Assembly: GCF_014779765.1 (NCBI RefSeq)
Contig: NZ_JACXZA010000001.1
Coordinates: forward strand, 620,001-684,000
DNA length: 64,000 nucleotides
DNA from: Paenibacillus terricola
GTDB lineage: Bacteria > Bacillota > Bacilli > Paenibacillales > Paenibacillaceae
Direction of reading: 5' to 3'
Part shown: in pieces, positions 9,056 through 18,922 of the stretch
Layout: each line of letters starts with the position of its first letter
Position numbering within the stretch: the stretch's first letter is position 1
The notes under the pieces: model-generated
What the model saw: only the letters and a program-made list of their open reading frames with translations
Databases searched by the model: none
What the model was told of the DNA's origin: nothing
Translations under genes and position numbers: made by a program

Positions 9056-10071
9056 TCATATGCACAACGGCATCATTATCCAAACTGCCGCAAGCATTGG
9101 AATTAGCCCGATCGGTGAAGGCCTATCACCCGGAGGCGAAATTTGTTCTTGGTCTGATTGAGGAGTGGGTGCCAGAGTCGACTGCACAATCACCTTGGTT
9201 CGATGAGGTGATTCAGATAAAGGACATCGGCATTCCTCATTTCAGGACGTTCATGTTCAAGCTATCAGCAACTCAAGCGCATGATGCAGTAGTTGGCCAT
9301 TTGATCGTTTATTTGACCTCGTACGATCCCCATGCAGATTCGGTTATTTTCCTTGAACATACGATGAGGCTGTACGGGCCGCTGCGTGAAGTAATTGATG
9401 CATTAACTGGACATTCTATTGTCTTGACGCCTCATCTGAGCGGACCGAACCTTGCGGTTTCCTTGGAACAGGAAATAAAACTGCATCAAACAGGAAGCTT
9501 TAACGATGGCTTCATCGGTGTGCGGCGAAGCAAAGAGTCGAAGAGCTTCCTGACTTGGTGGGCGGATAAGCTTTATCGCGACTCTTATGAATTTCATGAT
9601 CGAAGCCAACAGTGGTTGGATCTCGTACCTGTTCTCTTTCATCCGTTCATCATACGTCAGCCGGGCATCCATATGGCTTGCTGGAATTTGCACGAGCCTT
9701 CTCGGCAGATCACAACTGTAGAAGCGGATTGGGCTTCGATTGTCGGCGGACCGATGCGCTGCTTCAACTACAGAGATGAACATAACGAATTCGAAGAGAG
9801 CTTATACCGTCTAGCTCCGCTTCAAGCAGAACAAGCACGTAAGCTGCTGCAACAGTATCAGGTTGCGTGTCAGGGGCATGAGGCGCAAGGATTTAACAGA
9901 GAAACGGTATGGAGCTACGATTATTATTACAATGGCGAGCGGATATCCGAAGAGGCCCGTAACATCTATCGAGTTAATGAAGACCGCCATGTCTTAGGGG
10001 ATCCTTATGCGTGGAGCAACAAGCACATCATAGATGGAATCGAAGGACAGAATCCAGCTCCAATAAGTTAA
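9052..10071 (+). CDS. Glycosyltransferase-like paralogue lacking the DxD motif
   Basis: A 339-residue protein clearly related to the gene before it. Both open with a strand-helix unit (IICTTASLSKLPQALELARS here), both carry an LTP motif after the putative nucleotide-sugar site, both have NDGFIGV/YDAGLIGV, and both end with a WSYxxxxxGExI segment. At the position of the upstream protein's DCD, this one has EHT (VIFLEHTMRL), so the metal-binding aspartates are gone. It may be a regulatory or structural partner, or use a different mechanism. It starts within the ATGA overlap with its neighbour and lacks the basic tail. A hairpin followed by T residues closes the pair. Confidence 0.7.
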   Translation: MIICTTASLSKLPQALELARSVKAYHPEAKFVLGLIEEWVPESTAQSPWFDEVIQIKDIGIPHFRTFMFKLSATQAHDAVVGHLIVYLTSYDPHADSVIFLEHTMRLYGPLREVIDALTGHSIVLTPHLSGPNLAVSLEQEIKLHQTGSFNDGFIGVRRSKESKSFLTWWADKLYRDSYEFHDRSQQWLDLVPVLFHPFIIRQPGIHMACWNLHEPSRQITTVEADWASIVGGPMRCFNYRDEHNEFEESLYRLAPLQAEQARKLLQQYQVACQGHEAQGFNRETVWSYDYYYNGERISEEARNIYRVNEDRHVLGDPYAWSNKHIIDGIEGQNPAPIS

Positions 10072-10090
10072 TATATTTGCGGGTTATAGA

Positions 10091-10145
10091 GGGGCTGTTC
10101 CAGAGAGTCATGGTGACTTTTTGGAGCAGTCCCTCGTATTTTTCC
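10091..10145 (+). terminator. Probable terminator after the glycosyltransferase pair
   Basis: Stem GGGGCTGTTCCA (10091-10102) with TGGAGCAGTCCC (10122-10133), using two G-U pairs and a small inner stem, followed by TCGTATTTTTCC. Confidence 0.65.
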
Positions 10146-10215
10146 ATTCGTAAGCGGCGACAATAGATAAGGAAAAACTTACCTGGAATAACAGGAAGAA
10201 AGAAGGGTTGTTCAT

Positions 10216-11001
10216 ATGCGAAGAATGGGAATCGGCGTACAACTGTACACGCTGCGAGATGAGATGGAGAAGGATGTACAGGAAACGCTTCGCAAAGTGG
10301 CGGCGCTTGGCTACGAAGGGGTTGAATTCGCGGGTTATTTCGATGTGCCTGCGAAGCAAATGCGAGCTTGGCTGGACGAGCTAGGGCTTGCTGCATTCAG
10401 CACGCATGTCGGACTTACTCGACTCCGTAATGACCTTCAGGGCGAAATTGCATATGCTAAAGCAATAGGAGCGAGATATATGCCCTGCTCGTATATAGAA
10501 CCAGAAGATCGACAAAGTGCTGAAGACTGGCGCGGTCTGATCAACTATTTCAAAACAACGGCAGAGGAAGTTAATAAGCAAGGTCTTCAATTTTGCTATC
10601 ATAATCATGAATTTGAGTTTGAAACGAAGCTGGATGGTAGGAGCGTATACGACCAGCTGTTCAGCCAAATCAGTGAACAAGCGATGAAATCGGAGCTGGA
10701 CGTATGCTGGGTGCAATTCGCGAACGAAGACCCGCTCGCTTATATTCGCCGTTATGCAGGAAGACTGCCGCTTCTGCATTTGAAAGATTTCACGCATGGT
10801 GACGATAATCAGATGATTACGCTTCAATTGGGTCAAGGCAAGGTTAATCTTCCAGCGGTGCTGGAGGAAGCGAGCCATGCTGATGTTGAATGGCTGATCG
10901 TCGAGCAGGATGTATGCCAGAGCCCTCCTTTTGAAAGCATTGAGGCGAGTATGCAGTGGCTGAAAGACCATTATCTGACGAAAGTGGGCGTTTCTACATG
11001 A
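10216..11001 (+). CDS. Sugar phosphate isomerase/epimerase (AP endonuclease 2-type TIM barrel)
   Basis: A 261-residue xylose-isomerase-like TIM barrel. The family pattern is present: GIGVQLYTLRD at the start, YEGVEFAGYF, then YHNHEFEF, ELDVCWVQ, LHLKDF and VEQD, which supply the Glu, Asp and His residues of the metal site. Relatives act on sugars or inositols in the cytoplasm; the exact substrate is not readable. It is coupled by an ATGA overlap to a Gfo/Idh/MocA dehydrogenase. That pairing is common in catabolic pathways in which a sugar is oxidised to a keto form and then epimerised or isomerised. Confidence 0.85.
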   Translation: MRRMGIGVQLYTLRDEMEKDVQETLRKVAALGYEGVEFAGYFDVPAKQMRAWLDELGLAAFSTHVGLTRLRNDLQGEIAYAKAIGARYMPCSYIEPEDRQSAEDWRGLINYFKTTAEEVNKQGLQFCYHNHEFEFETKLDGRSVYDQLFSQISEQAMKSELDVCWVQFANEDPLAYIRRYAGRLPLLHLKDFTHGDDNQMITLQLGQGKVNLPAVLEEASHADVEWLIVEQDVCQSPPFESIEASMQWLKDHYLTKVGVST

Positions 11002-12026
11002 CTGAACCTATTCGAGTAGCTGTCATTGGCTGCGGTGCGATCGCAGTTCGTCGTCATATTCCGGAATATGCGGACAATCCAAACGTGAGGCTTGTCGCTT
11101 TTGCTGATCCGAGGCTGGAGCGAGCAGAAGAACAAGCGAATCGATTCGGCGCACGCGCATTCAGCGATTATCGAGCGATGCTGGCTGAGGTTGAGGTTGA
11201 CGCTGTTAGCGTCTGTACACCAAACCACTTGCATGCGGATGCATCCATTACAGCAGCGAATGCCGGTGCACATGTACTCGTAGAGAAACCGATGGCAACG
11301 AATGAACAGGAAGCGCAGGCTATGATCCAAGCAGCACAAGATAATGGGGTATTGCTGATGGTCGGCCATAATCAACGGCTCATGCCGCCGCATGTGAAAG
11401 CGAAGGAAGTGCTCGAATCAGGCAGGCTTGGACGGGTGCTTTCTTTCCGCACCTCGTTCGGCCACCCGGGACCGGAGAGCTGGAGTCTGGATGGGCGCGA
11501 CAGTTGGTTCTTCCGCAAAGATGAAGCTGTTATGGGGGCAATGGGTGACCTTGGCGTACACAAGGCCGATCTTATCCGCTGGCTGCTAGGTGACGAGGTT
11601 GTGGATGTTGCAGCTTTCGTGGGAACGCTTCATAAGGAGAATACGGCTGTCGACGATAACGCAACCTGCATTCTTCGGATGAAGAACGGCGCGATTGGCA
11701 CGCTTGTTGCCAGTTGGACCTATTATCGCGGCGAAGATAACTCGACGATTCTATGGTGCGAGAATGGCGTGCTGAAGATCGGTACGGATCCTGATCGTCA
11801 GGTTATTCTCGAGCTGCGTGACGGTACATCGGAGAATATGGATGCAGGCGCTATATCGACGAACGAAAGACAGCTGCCGAGCTTTGTGATCGAGCAGTTC
11901 GTCGATTGCATCTTGAACAATAAGAAGCCTTCGATTTCCGGGGAAGAGGGACTCAAGTCACTGAAAGTCATTTTGGCTGCATTCGAGTCGCAGGAGACAG
12001 GCAAAGTGGTTGCTGTCGAATCTTGA
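10998..12026 (+). CDS. Gfo/Idh/MocA family NAD(P)-dependent oxidoreductase
   Basis: A 342-residue dehydrogenase with an N-terminal Rossmann fold (VIGCGAIAVRRH), the family signature VEKPMATNEQEA, and a C-terminal alpha/beta substrate domain with GDLGVHKADLIRWL, whose GxxxH-type residues are typical of the active site. The ATG at 10998 overlaps the TGA of the isomerase gene, so the two are translated together. It probably oxidises or epimerises a sugar, inositol or derivative; no transporter or regulator lies alongside to identify the substrate. Confidence 0.88.
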   Translation: MTEPIRVAVIGCGAIAVRRHIPEYADNPNVRLVAFADPRLERAEEQANRFGARAFSDYRAMLAEVEVDAVSVCTPNHLHADASITAANAGAHVLVEKPMATNEQEAQAMIQAAQDNGVLLMVGHNQRLMPPHVKAKEVLESGRLGRVLSFRTSFGHPGPESWSLDGRDSWFFRKDEAVMGAMGDLGVHKADLIRWLLGDEVVDVAAFVGTLHKENTAVDDNATCILRMKNGAIGTLVASWTYYRGEDNSTILWCENGVLKIGTDPDRQVILELRDGTSENMDAGAISTNERQLPSFVIEQFVDCILNNKKPSISGEEGLKSLKVILAAFESQETGKVVAVES

Positions 12027-12032
12027 GCGGAT

Positions 12033-12068
12033 AGCTGTGCAGGATTTTGAAACCTGCGCAGCTTTTTT
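12033..12068 (+). terminator. Rho-independent terminator of the isomerase/oxidoreductase operon
   Basis: An 11-bp stem AGCTGTGCAGG / CCTGCGCAGCT with one wobble pair, followed by six T residues. Confidence 0.88.
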
Positions 12069-12212
12069 ACGTACATAAGAAGGAATAACCAATGCAGGCT
12101 AAGCTCACAATAAAAAGACGTTTTATCGCTGAAATTGAACGGTTCTGTTAAAAAAAGATGCTTTTGTGCCGATTCATCTCTATGTGAGATTGATATCATA
12201 CAAAAGTGTTAT

Positions 12213-12242
12213 TTCAGTCTTACCGCATGGCTATATTATAAT
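12213..12242 (+). promoter_or_regulatory. Candidate promoter of odhAB
   Basis: TATAAT at 12237-12242 with a weak -35 (TTCAGT) 18 bp upstream, about 70 bp before odhA. The -10 is convincing; the -35 is not. Confidence 0.4.
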
Positions 12243-12310
12243 GATTACAGGAATGAATATGATTTTCCTCCATAATGAATATCAAAATCCTAGACGGAGG
12301 TCTAACATCC

Positions 12311-15178
12311 ATGTCGACGGACAATAACAAAGAACGCTCTTGGGAAGGTTTTTATGGTCCGAACCTTGGTTACGCGCAAGAGCAGTACGAGCGCTATGTG
12401 AACGATCCTGCATCAGTTGATGCCGAAACGCGATCAATGTTTGAGCGCTGGGGTCAGCCGCCTGCAGCAGAAACGCCACAGGCGAGTGCAGCAGGTGCTG
12501 GCACGACGATAGATATGAATCTGGTTAAGAAAGCGGTTGCAGCAGGTAAGCTTGTGGCGAATATTCGAGCACATGGCCATCTTTCGGCTAACATCGATCC
12601 GCTTAACATTGGACCTGCAGCTGACTCAGGCATGAGCAGCCTTGCGAAGTACAATCTCAAAGAGTCTGATCTCACGAACATTCCTGGCGAGCTCGTTTGG
12701 TATAACGCGCCTGCATCGGCCGTCACGGGCGCCGATGCTATTCGTATGCTTCGCAATGCCTACACGGGCACGATTGCTTACGAATTCAGCCATGTGCATG
12801 TACAGGAAGAACGGGATTGGCTGCACGCGCAAGCAGAGCGTATCGCTCCATCCTTCAAGCTGTCCAGCGGCGAGAGCAAAGAATTGCTTCGCGGTTTAAT
12901 TGAGGCAGAATCATTTGAAGACTTCCTGCACCGCACTTTCGTTGGTCAGAAACGCTTCTCCGTTGAAGGCAACGAGGCAACGGTTCCACTCGTTAACGAG
13001 TTGGTCAAGCAGCTTGCTAACAACGGCGCTAAGGACATCTTGCTCGGCATGGCGCATCGCGGTCGCTTGAACGTGCTCGCACACGTACTTGGCAAGCCTT
13101 ATTCGAAGATCTTCTCCGAGTTCCATCATGCACCGAACCGTAACCTGGTACCATCCGAAGGTTCGATGGGTATCAACTATGGTTGGTCCGGCGACGTTAA
13201 ATACCACTTGGGCGCTAATCATGAGCTGAAGATGAACGAGACGGTTCAAACGCGTATTACGCTGGCGAACAACCCGAGCCACTTGGAATACGTTAACCCT
13301 GTCGTACACGGCTTCACACGCGCTGCTCAAGACAATCGCACGCAACCAGGCTATCCTTCACAAGATCAGACGGTTGCCGGCGCAATCGTGTTGCACGGCG
13401 ACGCTGCATTCCCTGGTGAAGGCATCGTAACGGAGACACTTAACCTTGGACAGTTGAACGGCTATAACAATGGCGGTTCCATCCACGTTATCGTTAATAA
13501 CAAAATCGGCTTTACGACGGAAAGCGGCGACTCGCGTTCCACGCATTACTCGAGTGACCCAGCTAAAGGCTTTGAAATTCCAGTCATTCACGTGAACGCT
13601 GACGATCCGGAAGCGGCTATTCTGGCAGCTCGAATCGCAACGGGCTATCGCTCGAAGTTCAAGAAAGATTTCTTGATCGATTTGATCGGCTATCGTCGTT
13701 ATGGTCATAATGAAACGGACGATCCGGAAACAACACAACCTACGATTTATGCGAAGGTTAAGGCGCATCCATCGGTCAGCCATATTTATGGCGACAAGCT
13801 CGTAGCGCGCGGCATCGTTACGGCAGAAGAGATCAACGCTATTCGCGAGGACGTTCTATCGGTTCTCAAGACAGCTTACGATGAGATGAAAGCAGGCGAG
13901 ACGCAGGAACAAGTTCACCAGAACACAGACGTTCGCGCCGCTCGTCAAATCGGCAAGATCGCGACAGGCGTTTCGCTTGAACAGCTGCGCCAGATCAATA
14001 CGAACCTGCTGCAATGGCCTAGCGACTTCAAGGTATATCCGAAGCTGCAGCGTATTCTGGAGCGTCGCGGCACAGCCTTTAACGAAGGCGAGAAAATCGA
14101 TTGGTCCCATGCTGAGACGCTTGCATTCGCAACGATTCTCGCAGAAGGCAAACCAATCCGAATTACGGGTCAAGACGCAGAACGCGCAACGTTCGCGCAC
14201 CGTAACCTCGTGCTTCATGATGCTGTAACTGGCGACACATTCTGCCCGCTGCACAAGCTGCCAGAAGCGAAAGCGTCTTTCGCCATCCATAACAGCCCGC
14301 TGTCCGAATCGGCCGTTCTTGGATTCGAATACGGCTATAATGTTTACTCGCCTGAGACGATGTCGATCTGGGAAGCGCAATTCGGTGACTTCGCGAATAC
14401 GGCGCAAGTGCTGATCGATCAATTCATCTCGGCTGGCCGTTCGAAGTGGTCGCAGAAATCGAACCTGATTATGCTGCTGCCGCACGGTTTCGAAGGTCAA
14501 GGTCCAGAGCACTCCAGTGCCCGCCTGGAACGTTTCCTGCAGCTGTCTGGCGAAGAGAACTGGACGGTAGCTTACTTGTCCAGCGCATCTCAGTACTTCC
14601 ACCTGCTTCGTCGTCAAGCGGCAATCGCAGGCACGGAAGCATCGCGTCCACTGGTCTTGATGTCGCCTAAGAGCTTGATCCGTAACCCGCGCGTTGCTTC
14701 ATCGGCATCGGAATTCGCTGAAGGAACAGAGTTCCGTACAGTGGTCGAACAGCCAGGCCTTGGCGGTAAGCCAGAGCATGTGAAACGCATTGTATTCTGC
14801 ACAGGCAAGATGGCAATCGATCTGGAAGATGCGCTCGACAAATCGGAGGATAAAGACAACGACTGGCTGCACATTGTGCGCATCGAGCAGTTGTATCCAT
14901 TCCCGCAGCAAGAGATCGAAGCGATCATTGCTCGTTATCCGAATGCGAAGCAGCTGATCTGGGTACAAGAAGAACCGCAAAACATGGGCGCTTGGTTCTA
15001 CATGGAGCCTCGCCTGCGTGCTGTAGCTCCTAAAGGGGCGACGGTTAGCTACATCGGCCGTCCTGATCGTTCGAGCCCGGCAACCGGCTTCCAGCATGTA
15101 CATGCATTTGAGCAGCAGCAAATCATTACATTGACGTTTGATCAAAAACCAAGCTTAACATATAGCAATGGGAGGTAG
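12311..15178 (+). CDS. odhA: 2-oxoglutarate dehydrogenase E1 component
   Basis: A 955-residue thiamine-diphosphate enzyme that decarboxylates 2-oxoglutarate and passes the succinyl group to OdhB in the TCA-cycle complex. The N terminus carries the short [20 protein letters not shown] motif typical of OdhA. The dehydrogenase core has [36 protein letters not shown] and [12 protein letters not shown]; the C-terminal transketolase-like pyrimidine and C domains follow, with [15 protein letters not shown]. The chosen ATG has CGGAGG 11-16 bases upstream; the in-frame ATG at 12275 lies before that site. odhB starts 5 bp after the stop, so the two form one operon. The E3 gene is not here. Confidence 0.96.
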   Translation: MSTDNNKERSWEGFYGPNLGYAQEQYERYVNDPASVDAETRSMFERWGQPPAAETPQASAAGAGTTIDMNLVKKAVAAGKLVANIRAHGHLSANIDPLNIGPAADSGMSSLAKYNLKESDLTNIPGELVWYNAPASAVTGADAIRMLRNAYTGTIAYEFSHVHVQEERDWLHAQAERIAPSFKLSSGESKELLRGLIEAESFEDFLHRTFVGQKRFSVEGNEATVPLVNELVKQLANNGAKDILLGMAHRGRLNVLAHVLGKPYSKIFSEFHHAPNRNLVPSEGSMGINYGWSGDVKYHLGANHELKMNETVQTRITLANNPSHLEYVNPVVHGFTRAAQDNRTQPGYPSQDQTVAGAIVLHGDAAFPGEGIVTETLNLGQLNGYNNGGSIHVIVNNKIGFTTESGDSRSTHYSSDPAKGFEIPVIHVNADDPEAAILAARIATGYRSKFKKDFLIDLIGYRRYGHNETDDPETTQPTIYAKVKAHPSVSHIYGDKLVARGIVTAEEINAIREDVLSVLKTAYDEMKAGETQEQVHQNTDVRAARQIGKIATGVSLEQLRQINTNLLQWPSDFKVYPKLQRILERRGTAFNEGEKIDWSHAETLAFATILAEGKPIRITGQDAERATFAHRNLVLHDAVTGDTFCPLHKLPEAKASFAIHNSPLSESAVLGFEYGYNVYSPETMSIWEAQFGDFANTAQVLIDQFISAGRSKWSQKSNLIMLLPHGFEGQGPEHSSARLERFLQLSGEENWTVAYLSSASQYFHLLRRQAAIAGTEASRPLVLMSPKSLIRNPRVASSASEFAEGTEFRTVVEQPGLGGKPEHVKRIVFCTGKMAIDLEDALDKSEDKDNDWLHIVRIEQLYPFPQQEIEAIIARYPNAKQLIWVQEEPQNMGAWFYMEPRLRAVAPKGATVSYIGRPDRSSPATGFQHVHAFEQQQIITLTFDQKPSLTYSNGR

Positions 15179-15183
15179 CAGCA

Positions 15184-16422
15184 GTGAGTGATATTATCGT
15201 ACCAGCAATGGGAGAATCGATCACAGAAGGAACGATTTCCAAATGGGTCGTTCAAGCAGGAGCACAAGTTCGTCAAGGTGACGTACTCCTCGAGCTTGAA
15301 ACGGATAAAGTAAATATCGAGATCGGCGCAGAAGCTGACGGTGTTGTTACGAGCATCCTGAAGCAAGAAGGCGACACGGTCGCGATCGGCGAAGTTATCG
15401 GTACAATCGGTGAGGGTTCGGCTGCAGCTCCAGCGGCAGCACCTGCAGCCAGCGCACCAGCGCCTGCAGCAGCAGCTACTGCTGCACCAGCAAGCGCACC
15501 TGCTGCAGCAGTAGCTGTAGCAGAGCCGTCGCAAGTGAATGCATCGCCAGCAGCACGCAAGCTGGCTCGCGAGAAAGGCATCGATCTGAATGCCGTTCCT
15601 ACGCGTGATCCAATTGGCCGTGTATACCAAGACGATGTGAAATCGGCATCGACTAAACCAGCGGCACCAGCTCCAGCAGCAGCTGGTGCTCCGTCAGCAC
15701 CTGCAGCGGCAGTTGCTGGCAAGCCAGCAGAGCGCAAGCGCATGTCGCGCCGCCGTCAGACGATTGCGAAACGTCTGGTCGAGGCTCAACATAACGCAGC
15801 AATGCTGACGACGTTCAATGAAGTCGACATGACGGCGATTCTGGACGTTCGCAAACGCCGCAAGGACAAGTTTAAAGAGAAGCATGATGTCAACCTGGGC
15901 TTCATGTCGTTCTTCACGAAAGCTGTCGTAGGCGCGCTCAAAGCGTTCCCGCTGCTTAATGCAGAAATCGATGGCGACGACATCATCGAGAAGCACTACT
16001 ATGATATCGGCATTGCGGTATCGGCACCAGAAGGTCTCGTTGTTCCAGTCGTTCGCGATGCAGATCGTCTCGGCTTCGCAGAGATCGAGCGTAACATCGT
16101 TGACCTTGCAGTGAAAGCTCGCAATAACTCGCTGAGCCTGTCCGAGCTGCAAGGCGGCACGTTCACGATCACGAACGGCGGCGTATTCGGCTCGCTGCTG
16201 TCGACGCCTATCCTGAATGCTCCGCAAGTCGGTATTCTCGGTATGCACAAAATCCAGCTCCGTCCAGTTGCAATCGACGCTGAACGTATGGAAAACCGTC
16301 CGATGATGTACATCGCATTGTCGTACGACCACCGTATCGTAGACGGCGCAGGTGCAGTTAGCTTCCTCGTGAAGGTGAAGGAACTGCTCGAAGATCCAGA
16401 AACGCTGCTGCTCGAAGGCTAA
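15184..16422 (+). CDS. odhB: 2-oxoglutarate dehydrogenase E2, dihydrolipoamide succinyltransferase
   Basis: A 412-residue E2 subunit. The lipoyl domain occupies about residues 1-77, with the lipoylated lysine in ETDKVNIE (near residue 42). A long Ala/Pro linker follows, then the peripheral E1/E3-binding domain (about 119-152, [16 protein letters not shown]), a second Ala/Pro linker, and the catalytic domain (about 180-412) ending with [16 protein letters not shown], in which the His and Asp are catalytic. The start is GTG with GGGAGGT nine bases upstream. It is the last gene of the odhAB operon and is followed by a hairpin terminator. Confidence 0.96.
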   Translation: MSDIIVPAMGESITEGTISKWVVQAGAQVRQGDVLLELETDKVNIEIGAEADGVVTSILKQEGDTVAIGEVIGTIGEGSAAAPAAAPAASAPAPAAAATAAPASAPAAAVAVAEPSQVNASPAARKLAREKGIDLNAVPTRDPIGRVYQDDVKSASTKPAAPAPAAAGAPSAPAAAVAGKPAERKRMSRRRQTIAKRLVEAQHNAAMLTTFNEVDMTAILDVRKRRKDKFKEKHDVNLGFMSFFTKAVVGALKAFPLLNAEIDGDDIIEKHYYDIGIAVSAPEGLVVPVVRDADRLGFAEIERNIVDLAVKARNNSLSLSELQGGTFTITNGGVFGSLLSTPILNAPQVGILGMHKIQLRPVAIDAERMENRPMMYIALSYDHRIVDGAGAVSFLVKVKELLEDPETLLLEG

Positions 16423-16453
16423 GATTAACTCCTTCTTGCATTGCAATAGAGAA

Positions 16454-16489
16454 GAAGCCATCCGCTCAATGAGAGCAGATGGCTTCTTT
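16454..16489. terminator. Terminator between convergent odhB and GNAT genes
   Basis: Stem GAAGCCATC / GATGGCTTC with an inner GCTC/GAGC pair, followed by TTTG on the plus strand; it lies between two convergent genes and may serve both. Confidence 0.7.
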
Positions 16490-16540
16490 GCTTGTTACGA
16501 TTAATATAAGGGCTTGACTAGACCTGTTGGACTACAACGG

Positions 16541-16966
16541 CTATAGCTTCTTCGTCATGACTACATGCGGGATTCCAGCCTCATGGAAAACGTCTGAGAC
16601 TGTCTCATAGCCAAGCTTTGAATAGAAGGGGGCAGCTTGCGTCTGGCCGTGCAGCTTAGTTTTCGCGGCGCCTAGGCGTTTGCCCTCCACTTCCAATGCA
16701 GTCGTGATGGCTGCTCCTACGCCGAATTTGCGGTATTCGGGCAGCACGCATATTCGCTCCAGCTTCGCAACGTTGTCGAGCAGTCGGACACGGCCTGCGC
16801 CTGCAGGTTGTCCATTATAAGTAGCGAGCACATGTGCAGAGGTCTGCTCATGCTCATCGTATTCTTCCTGTTCGGATACGCCTTGTTCCTCGACGAACAC
16901 TTTCTTGCGAATGCTGTATACTTCGTTTAAGTCACGCTCTGTTTGCACGCGATTGACTTCAATCAT
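16541..16966 (-). CDS. GNAT family N-acetyltransferase (YjcF/ElaA-like)
   Basis: A 141-residue GCN5-type acetyltransferase. The order matches YjcF/ElaA: a start region with SIRKKVFVEEQGV, then AGAGRVRL, then the acetyl-CoA pyrophosphate-binding loop LPEYRKFGVGAAI, then KLHGQTQAAPFYSKLGYE, and a C-terminal GIPHVVMTK. The start ATG (minus strand, 16966) follows GAGAGGA at a normal distance; longer in-frame starts up to 17044 lack a ribosome site. The substrate is unknown; B. subtilis YjcF is likewise uncharacterised. It is convergent with odhB and divergent from the aldo/keto reductase gene. Confidence 0.85.
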   Translation of the reverse strand: MIEVNRVQTERDLNEVYSIRKKVFVEEQGVSEQEEYDEHEQTSAHVLATYNGQPAGAGRVRLLDNVAKLERICVLPEYRKFGVGAAITTALEVEGKRLGAAKTKLHGQTQAAPFYSKLGYETVSDVFHEAGIPHVVMTKKL

Positions 16967-17120
16967 TGTTGTTCCATCCTCTCGTTGTTCAACATCTATT
17001 TGGTCGGCTAGCGTAGTTGTACCATTTTGGGAGGCTGAATGCAAATCGGAATGCTCCAGAGTAGTTACCTAAAGTATAGCTGCTATCCAATTCGTCATTA
17101 ACGCAATAACTTTTCACGTC

Positions 17121-17149
17121 TTTCATGGAATCGCTTCATTCGATACAAT
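17121..17149 (+). promoter_or_regulatory. Candidate promoter of the aldo/keto reductase gene
   Basis: TTTCAT, a 17-bp spacer, and TACAAT ending 26 bp before the start codon. Confidence 0.4.
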
Positions 17150-17175
17150 AGCATAGAAGAAAGGGGATAATAACA

Positions 17176-18150
17176 ATGCAATATAGAAGTCTTGGCAAAA
17201 GCGGTTTGAAAGTAAGCGAAATCGGACTTGGCAGCTGGCTTACATATGGTACGGCAGCAGAACGTGATGCGGCAGATAAATGTATTCGTTCAGCGTTCGA
17301 CAACGGAATTAACTTTTTTGATACAGCAAACGCATACAATCGTGGAGCAGGCGAAGAGGCAATGGGCGCTGCGTTGAAGCCTTATTCGAGAAGCAGCTAT
17401 GTGCTGTCGACTAAAGTGTTTTTCGCAATGGGCGACGATGTGAACGAGCGCGGTCTGTCGCGCAAGCACATTATGGAGCAGTGTGATGCGAGTCTGCGAC
17501 GTCTCGGCGTCGATTACATCGACATCTACTTCTGCCACCGGTTTGACGATTCCGTGCCCGTCGAAGAGACTTTGCGAGCACTTGATGACTTGACCGCACA
17601 AGGTAAAATCTTGTATTCGGCCGTGAGCGAATGGTCTGCTGCACAGATTGGTCAAGCTGTCGAGATCGGCCGCCGAATGAATCTTCGTCCGCAGATTGCG
17701 AACCAACCGATCTACAACATGTTCGAGCGTTATATTGAGCGCGAAGTGATTCCGTTGAGTGAACGGGAAGGGCTGGGACAAGTTGTCTTCTCGCCGCTGG
17801 CTCAAGGCGTATTGACCGGCAAATATAAGCCAGGCCAGCCGATTCCTGCAGGCACGCGCGCTTCGGACTCGTCCGTTAATTTCGTCATCAACAGCTATAT
17901 GAATGATGAAGTGCTTGGCGTTGTTGCACAGCTGGAAGAGCTGGCAGGTACGCTCGATTTGAAGCTGTCGCAGCTTGCGCTGTCATGGATTCTCCGTCAG
18001 CCGAATGTTAGCTCTGCGATTATTGGAGCAACTCGTCCGGAACAGATCGAAGAAAATGTGAAAGCAGTAGGCGTTAATCTTGATGCAGCAGTATTATCCG
18101 AGATTGACCGACTGCTTGCGCAAGTAGCACATTTTGCACCGCTTCGTTAA
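17176..18150 (+). CDS. Aldo/keto reductase (Kv-beta/YghZ-like)
   Basis: A 324-residue NADPH-dependent reductase with the (beta/alpha)8 fold. Motifs are GLGSWLTYG, FFDTANAYNRGAGEE (catalytic Asp and Tyr), VLSTKVFF (Lys), FCHRFDD (His), then SAVSEWS, QPIYNMFER, FSPLAQGVLTGKY and the NADPH-binding IIGATRPEQIEENV near the C terminus. The subgroup resembles the potassium-channel beta-subunit-like reductases, including YghZ, that act on small aldehydes. It is a single-gene unit with a terminator after it. Confidence 0.92.
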   Translation: MQYRSLGKSGLKVSEIGLGSWLTYGTAAERDAADKCIRSAFDNGINFFDTANAYNRGAGEEAMGAALKPYSRSSYVLSTKVFFAMGDDVNERGLSRKHIMEQCDASLRRLGVDYIDIYFCHRFDDSVPVEETLRALDDLTAQGKILYSAVSEWSAAQIGQAVEIGRRMNLRPQIANQPIYNMFERYIEREVIPLSEREGLGQVVFSPLAQGVLTGKYKPGQPIPAGTRASDSSVNFVINSYMNDEVLGVVAQLEELAGTLDLKLSQLALSWILRQPNVSSAIIGATRPEQIEENVKAVGVNLDAAVLSEIDRLLAQVAHFAPLR

Positions 18151-18171
18151 AGATTATTAATGATTACCTAT

Positions 18172-18206
18172 ACGCATCGGGCAAATCCAAGCCTGATGCG
18201 TTTTTC
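18172..18206 (+). terminator. Terminator after the aldo/keto reductase gene
   Basis: Stem ACGCATCGGGC / GCCTGATGCGT with one wobble pair, then TTTTT. Confidence 0.85.
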
Positions 18207-18263
18207 ATGCGATTATGGAACTTATTGAAGAGGTTCAGTGCAATGTCTGCCAATCGTTAGTCA

Positions 18264-18293
18264 TTGACGATATCCAGTCCAGTCTTTTACAAT
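18264..18293 (+). promoter_or_regulatory. Candidate sigma-A promoter of the small membrane protein gene
   Basis: TTGACG at 18264-18269, an 18-bp spacer, and TACAAT at 18288-18293, about 65 bp before the ATG. Confidence 0.55.
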
Positions 18294-18357
18294 AGGTCTA
18301 GTTAATAAGACCCATCTACTTGGTAACGGCGTGATGGAAGAATAGAAAGGTTGAATT

Positions 18358-18834
18358 ATGTCTAAGACTCGTGCAATTATGGCCAGTTTATATATGATGT
18401 TTATTTATTGGGCTTCAACTCAGTTTCCGGATGTACATACTTTGTTTTTCCCGACGCTCGGGGCATTTTGTTTGTTATTCCTGAAACGTACACAAGAACG
18501 GAAAGCGCAGTTCAATATTATGATCGGCGCCATAATCGGTGCCTGCATTGGAACGACGTTGTACACAATTGACCATGGACCAATAACCTTCTTCATTAAT
18601 GCACTGCTGATGATCGGATTAATTACGAAGATGAAATGGAATGCGCCTCCGATTATGGCGGTGTCGTTCATTCCTTTCTTCTCGCATCCGAAAGTGATTT
18701 GGTCGCTGCCTGTATCGGTTGCAGTTTCGCTGGTCGGCCTCCTTGCCATGTTGTGGCTAACGGAAGCGGTTGAACAAGGAATTAGCGTTCGCGTTCCGAA
18801 ACGCGAAGATATAGAAATAGAAACAGGCTTATAA
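18358..18834 (+). CDS. Small polytopic membrane protein, HPP/FUSC-like
   Basis: A 158-residue protein with about five hydrophobic segments (near residues 6-22, 28-42, 50-68, 75-92 and 110-135) and a charged C-terminal tail. It has short loops with a FPTLGAFCLLFL segment, vaguely like the HPP or aromatic-acid-exporter (FUSC) membrane families. I do not recognise a specific function. It has its own candidate promoter and a GAAAGG ribosome site, and it stands alone upstream of the carboxypeptidase gene. Confidence 0.7.
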   Translation: MSKTRAIMASLYMMFIYWASTQFPDVHTLFFPTLGAFCLLFLKRTQERKAQFNIMIGAIIGACIGTTLYTIDHGPITFFINALLMIGLITKMKWNAPPIMAVSFIPFFSHPKVIWSLPVSVAVSLVGLLAMLWLTEAVEQGISVRVPKREDIEIETGL

Positions 18835-18922
18835 TTCCATTTGTGCTTGCGCAGGATGGAGACGCGTATACTGTACTGTATGTAGCATCTACGGGAAAAC
18901 GGAAGAGACAGGAGAGATAGGC

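Noticed and set aside
12070-12300. Riboswitch or T-box in the odhA leader and other long leaders
   Set aside because: No T-box TGGNACC-type sequence, no recognisable riboswitch core and no leader terminator/antiterminator pair was seen there.
13856-14617. Long minus-strand frames opposite odhA, and similar ones opposite odhB, citZ and icd
   Set aside because: All are shadows of highly biased sense codons. They have no ribosome sites and no recognisable motifs.
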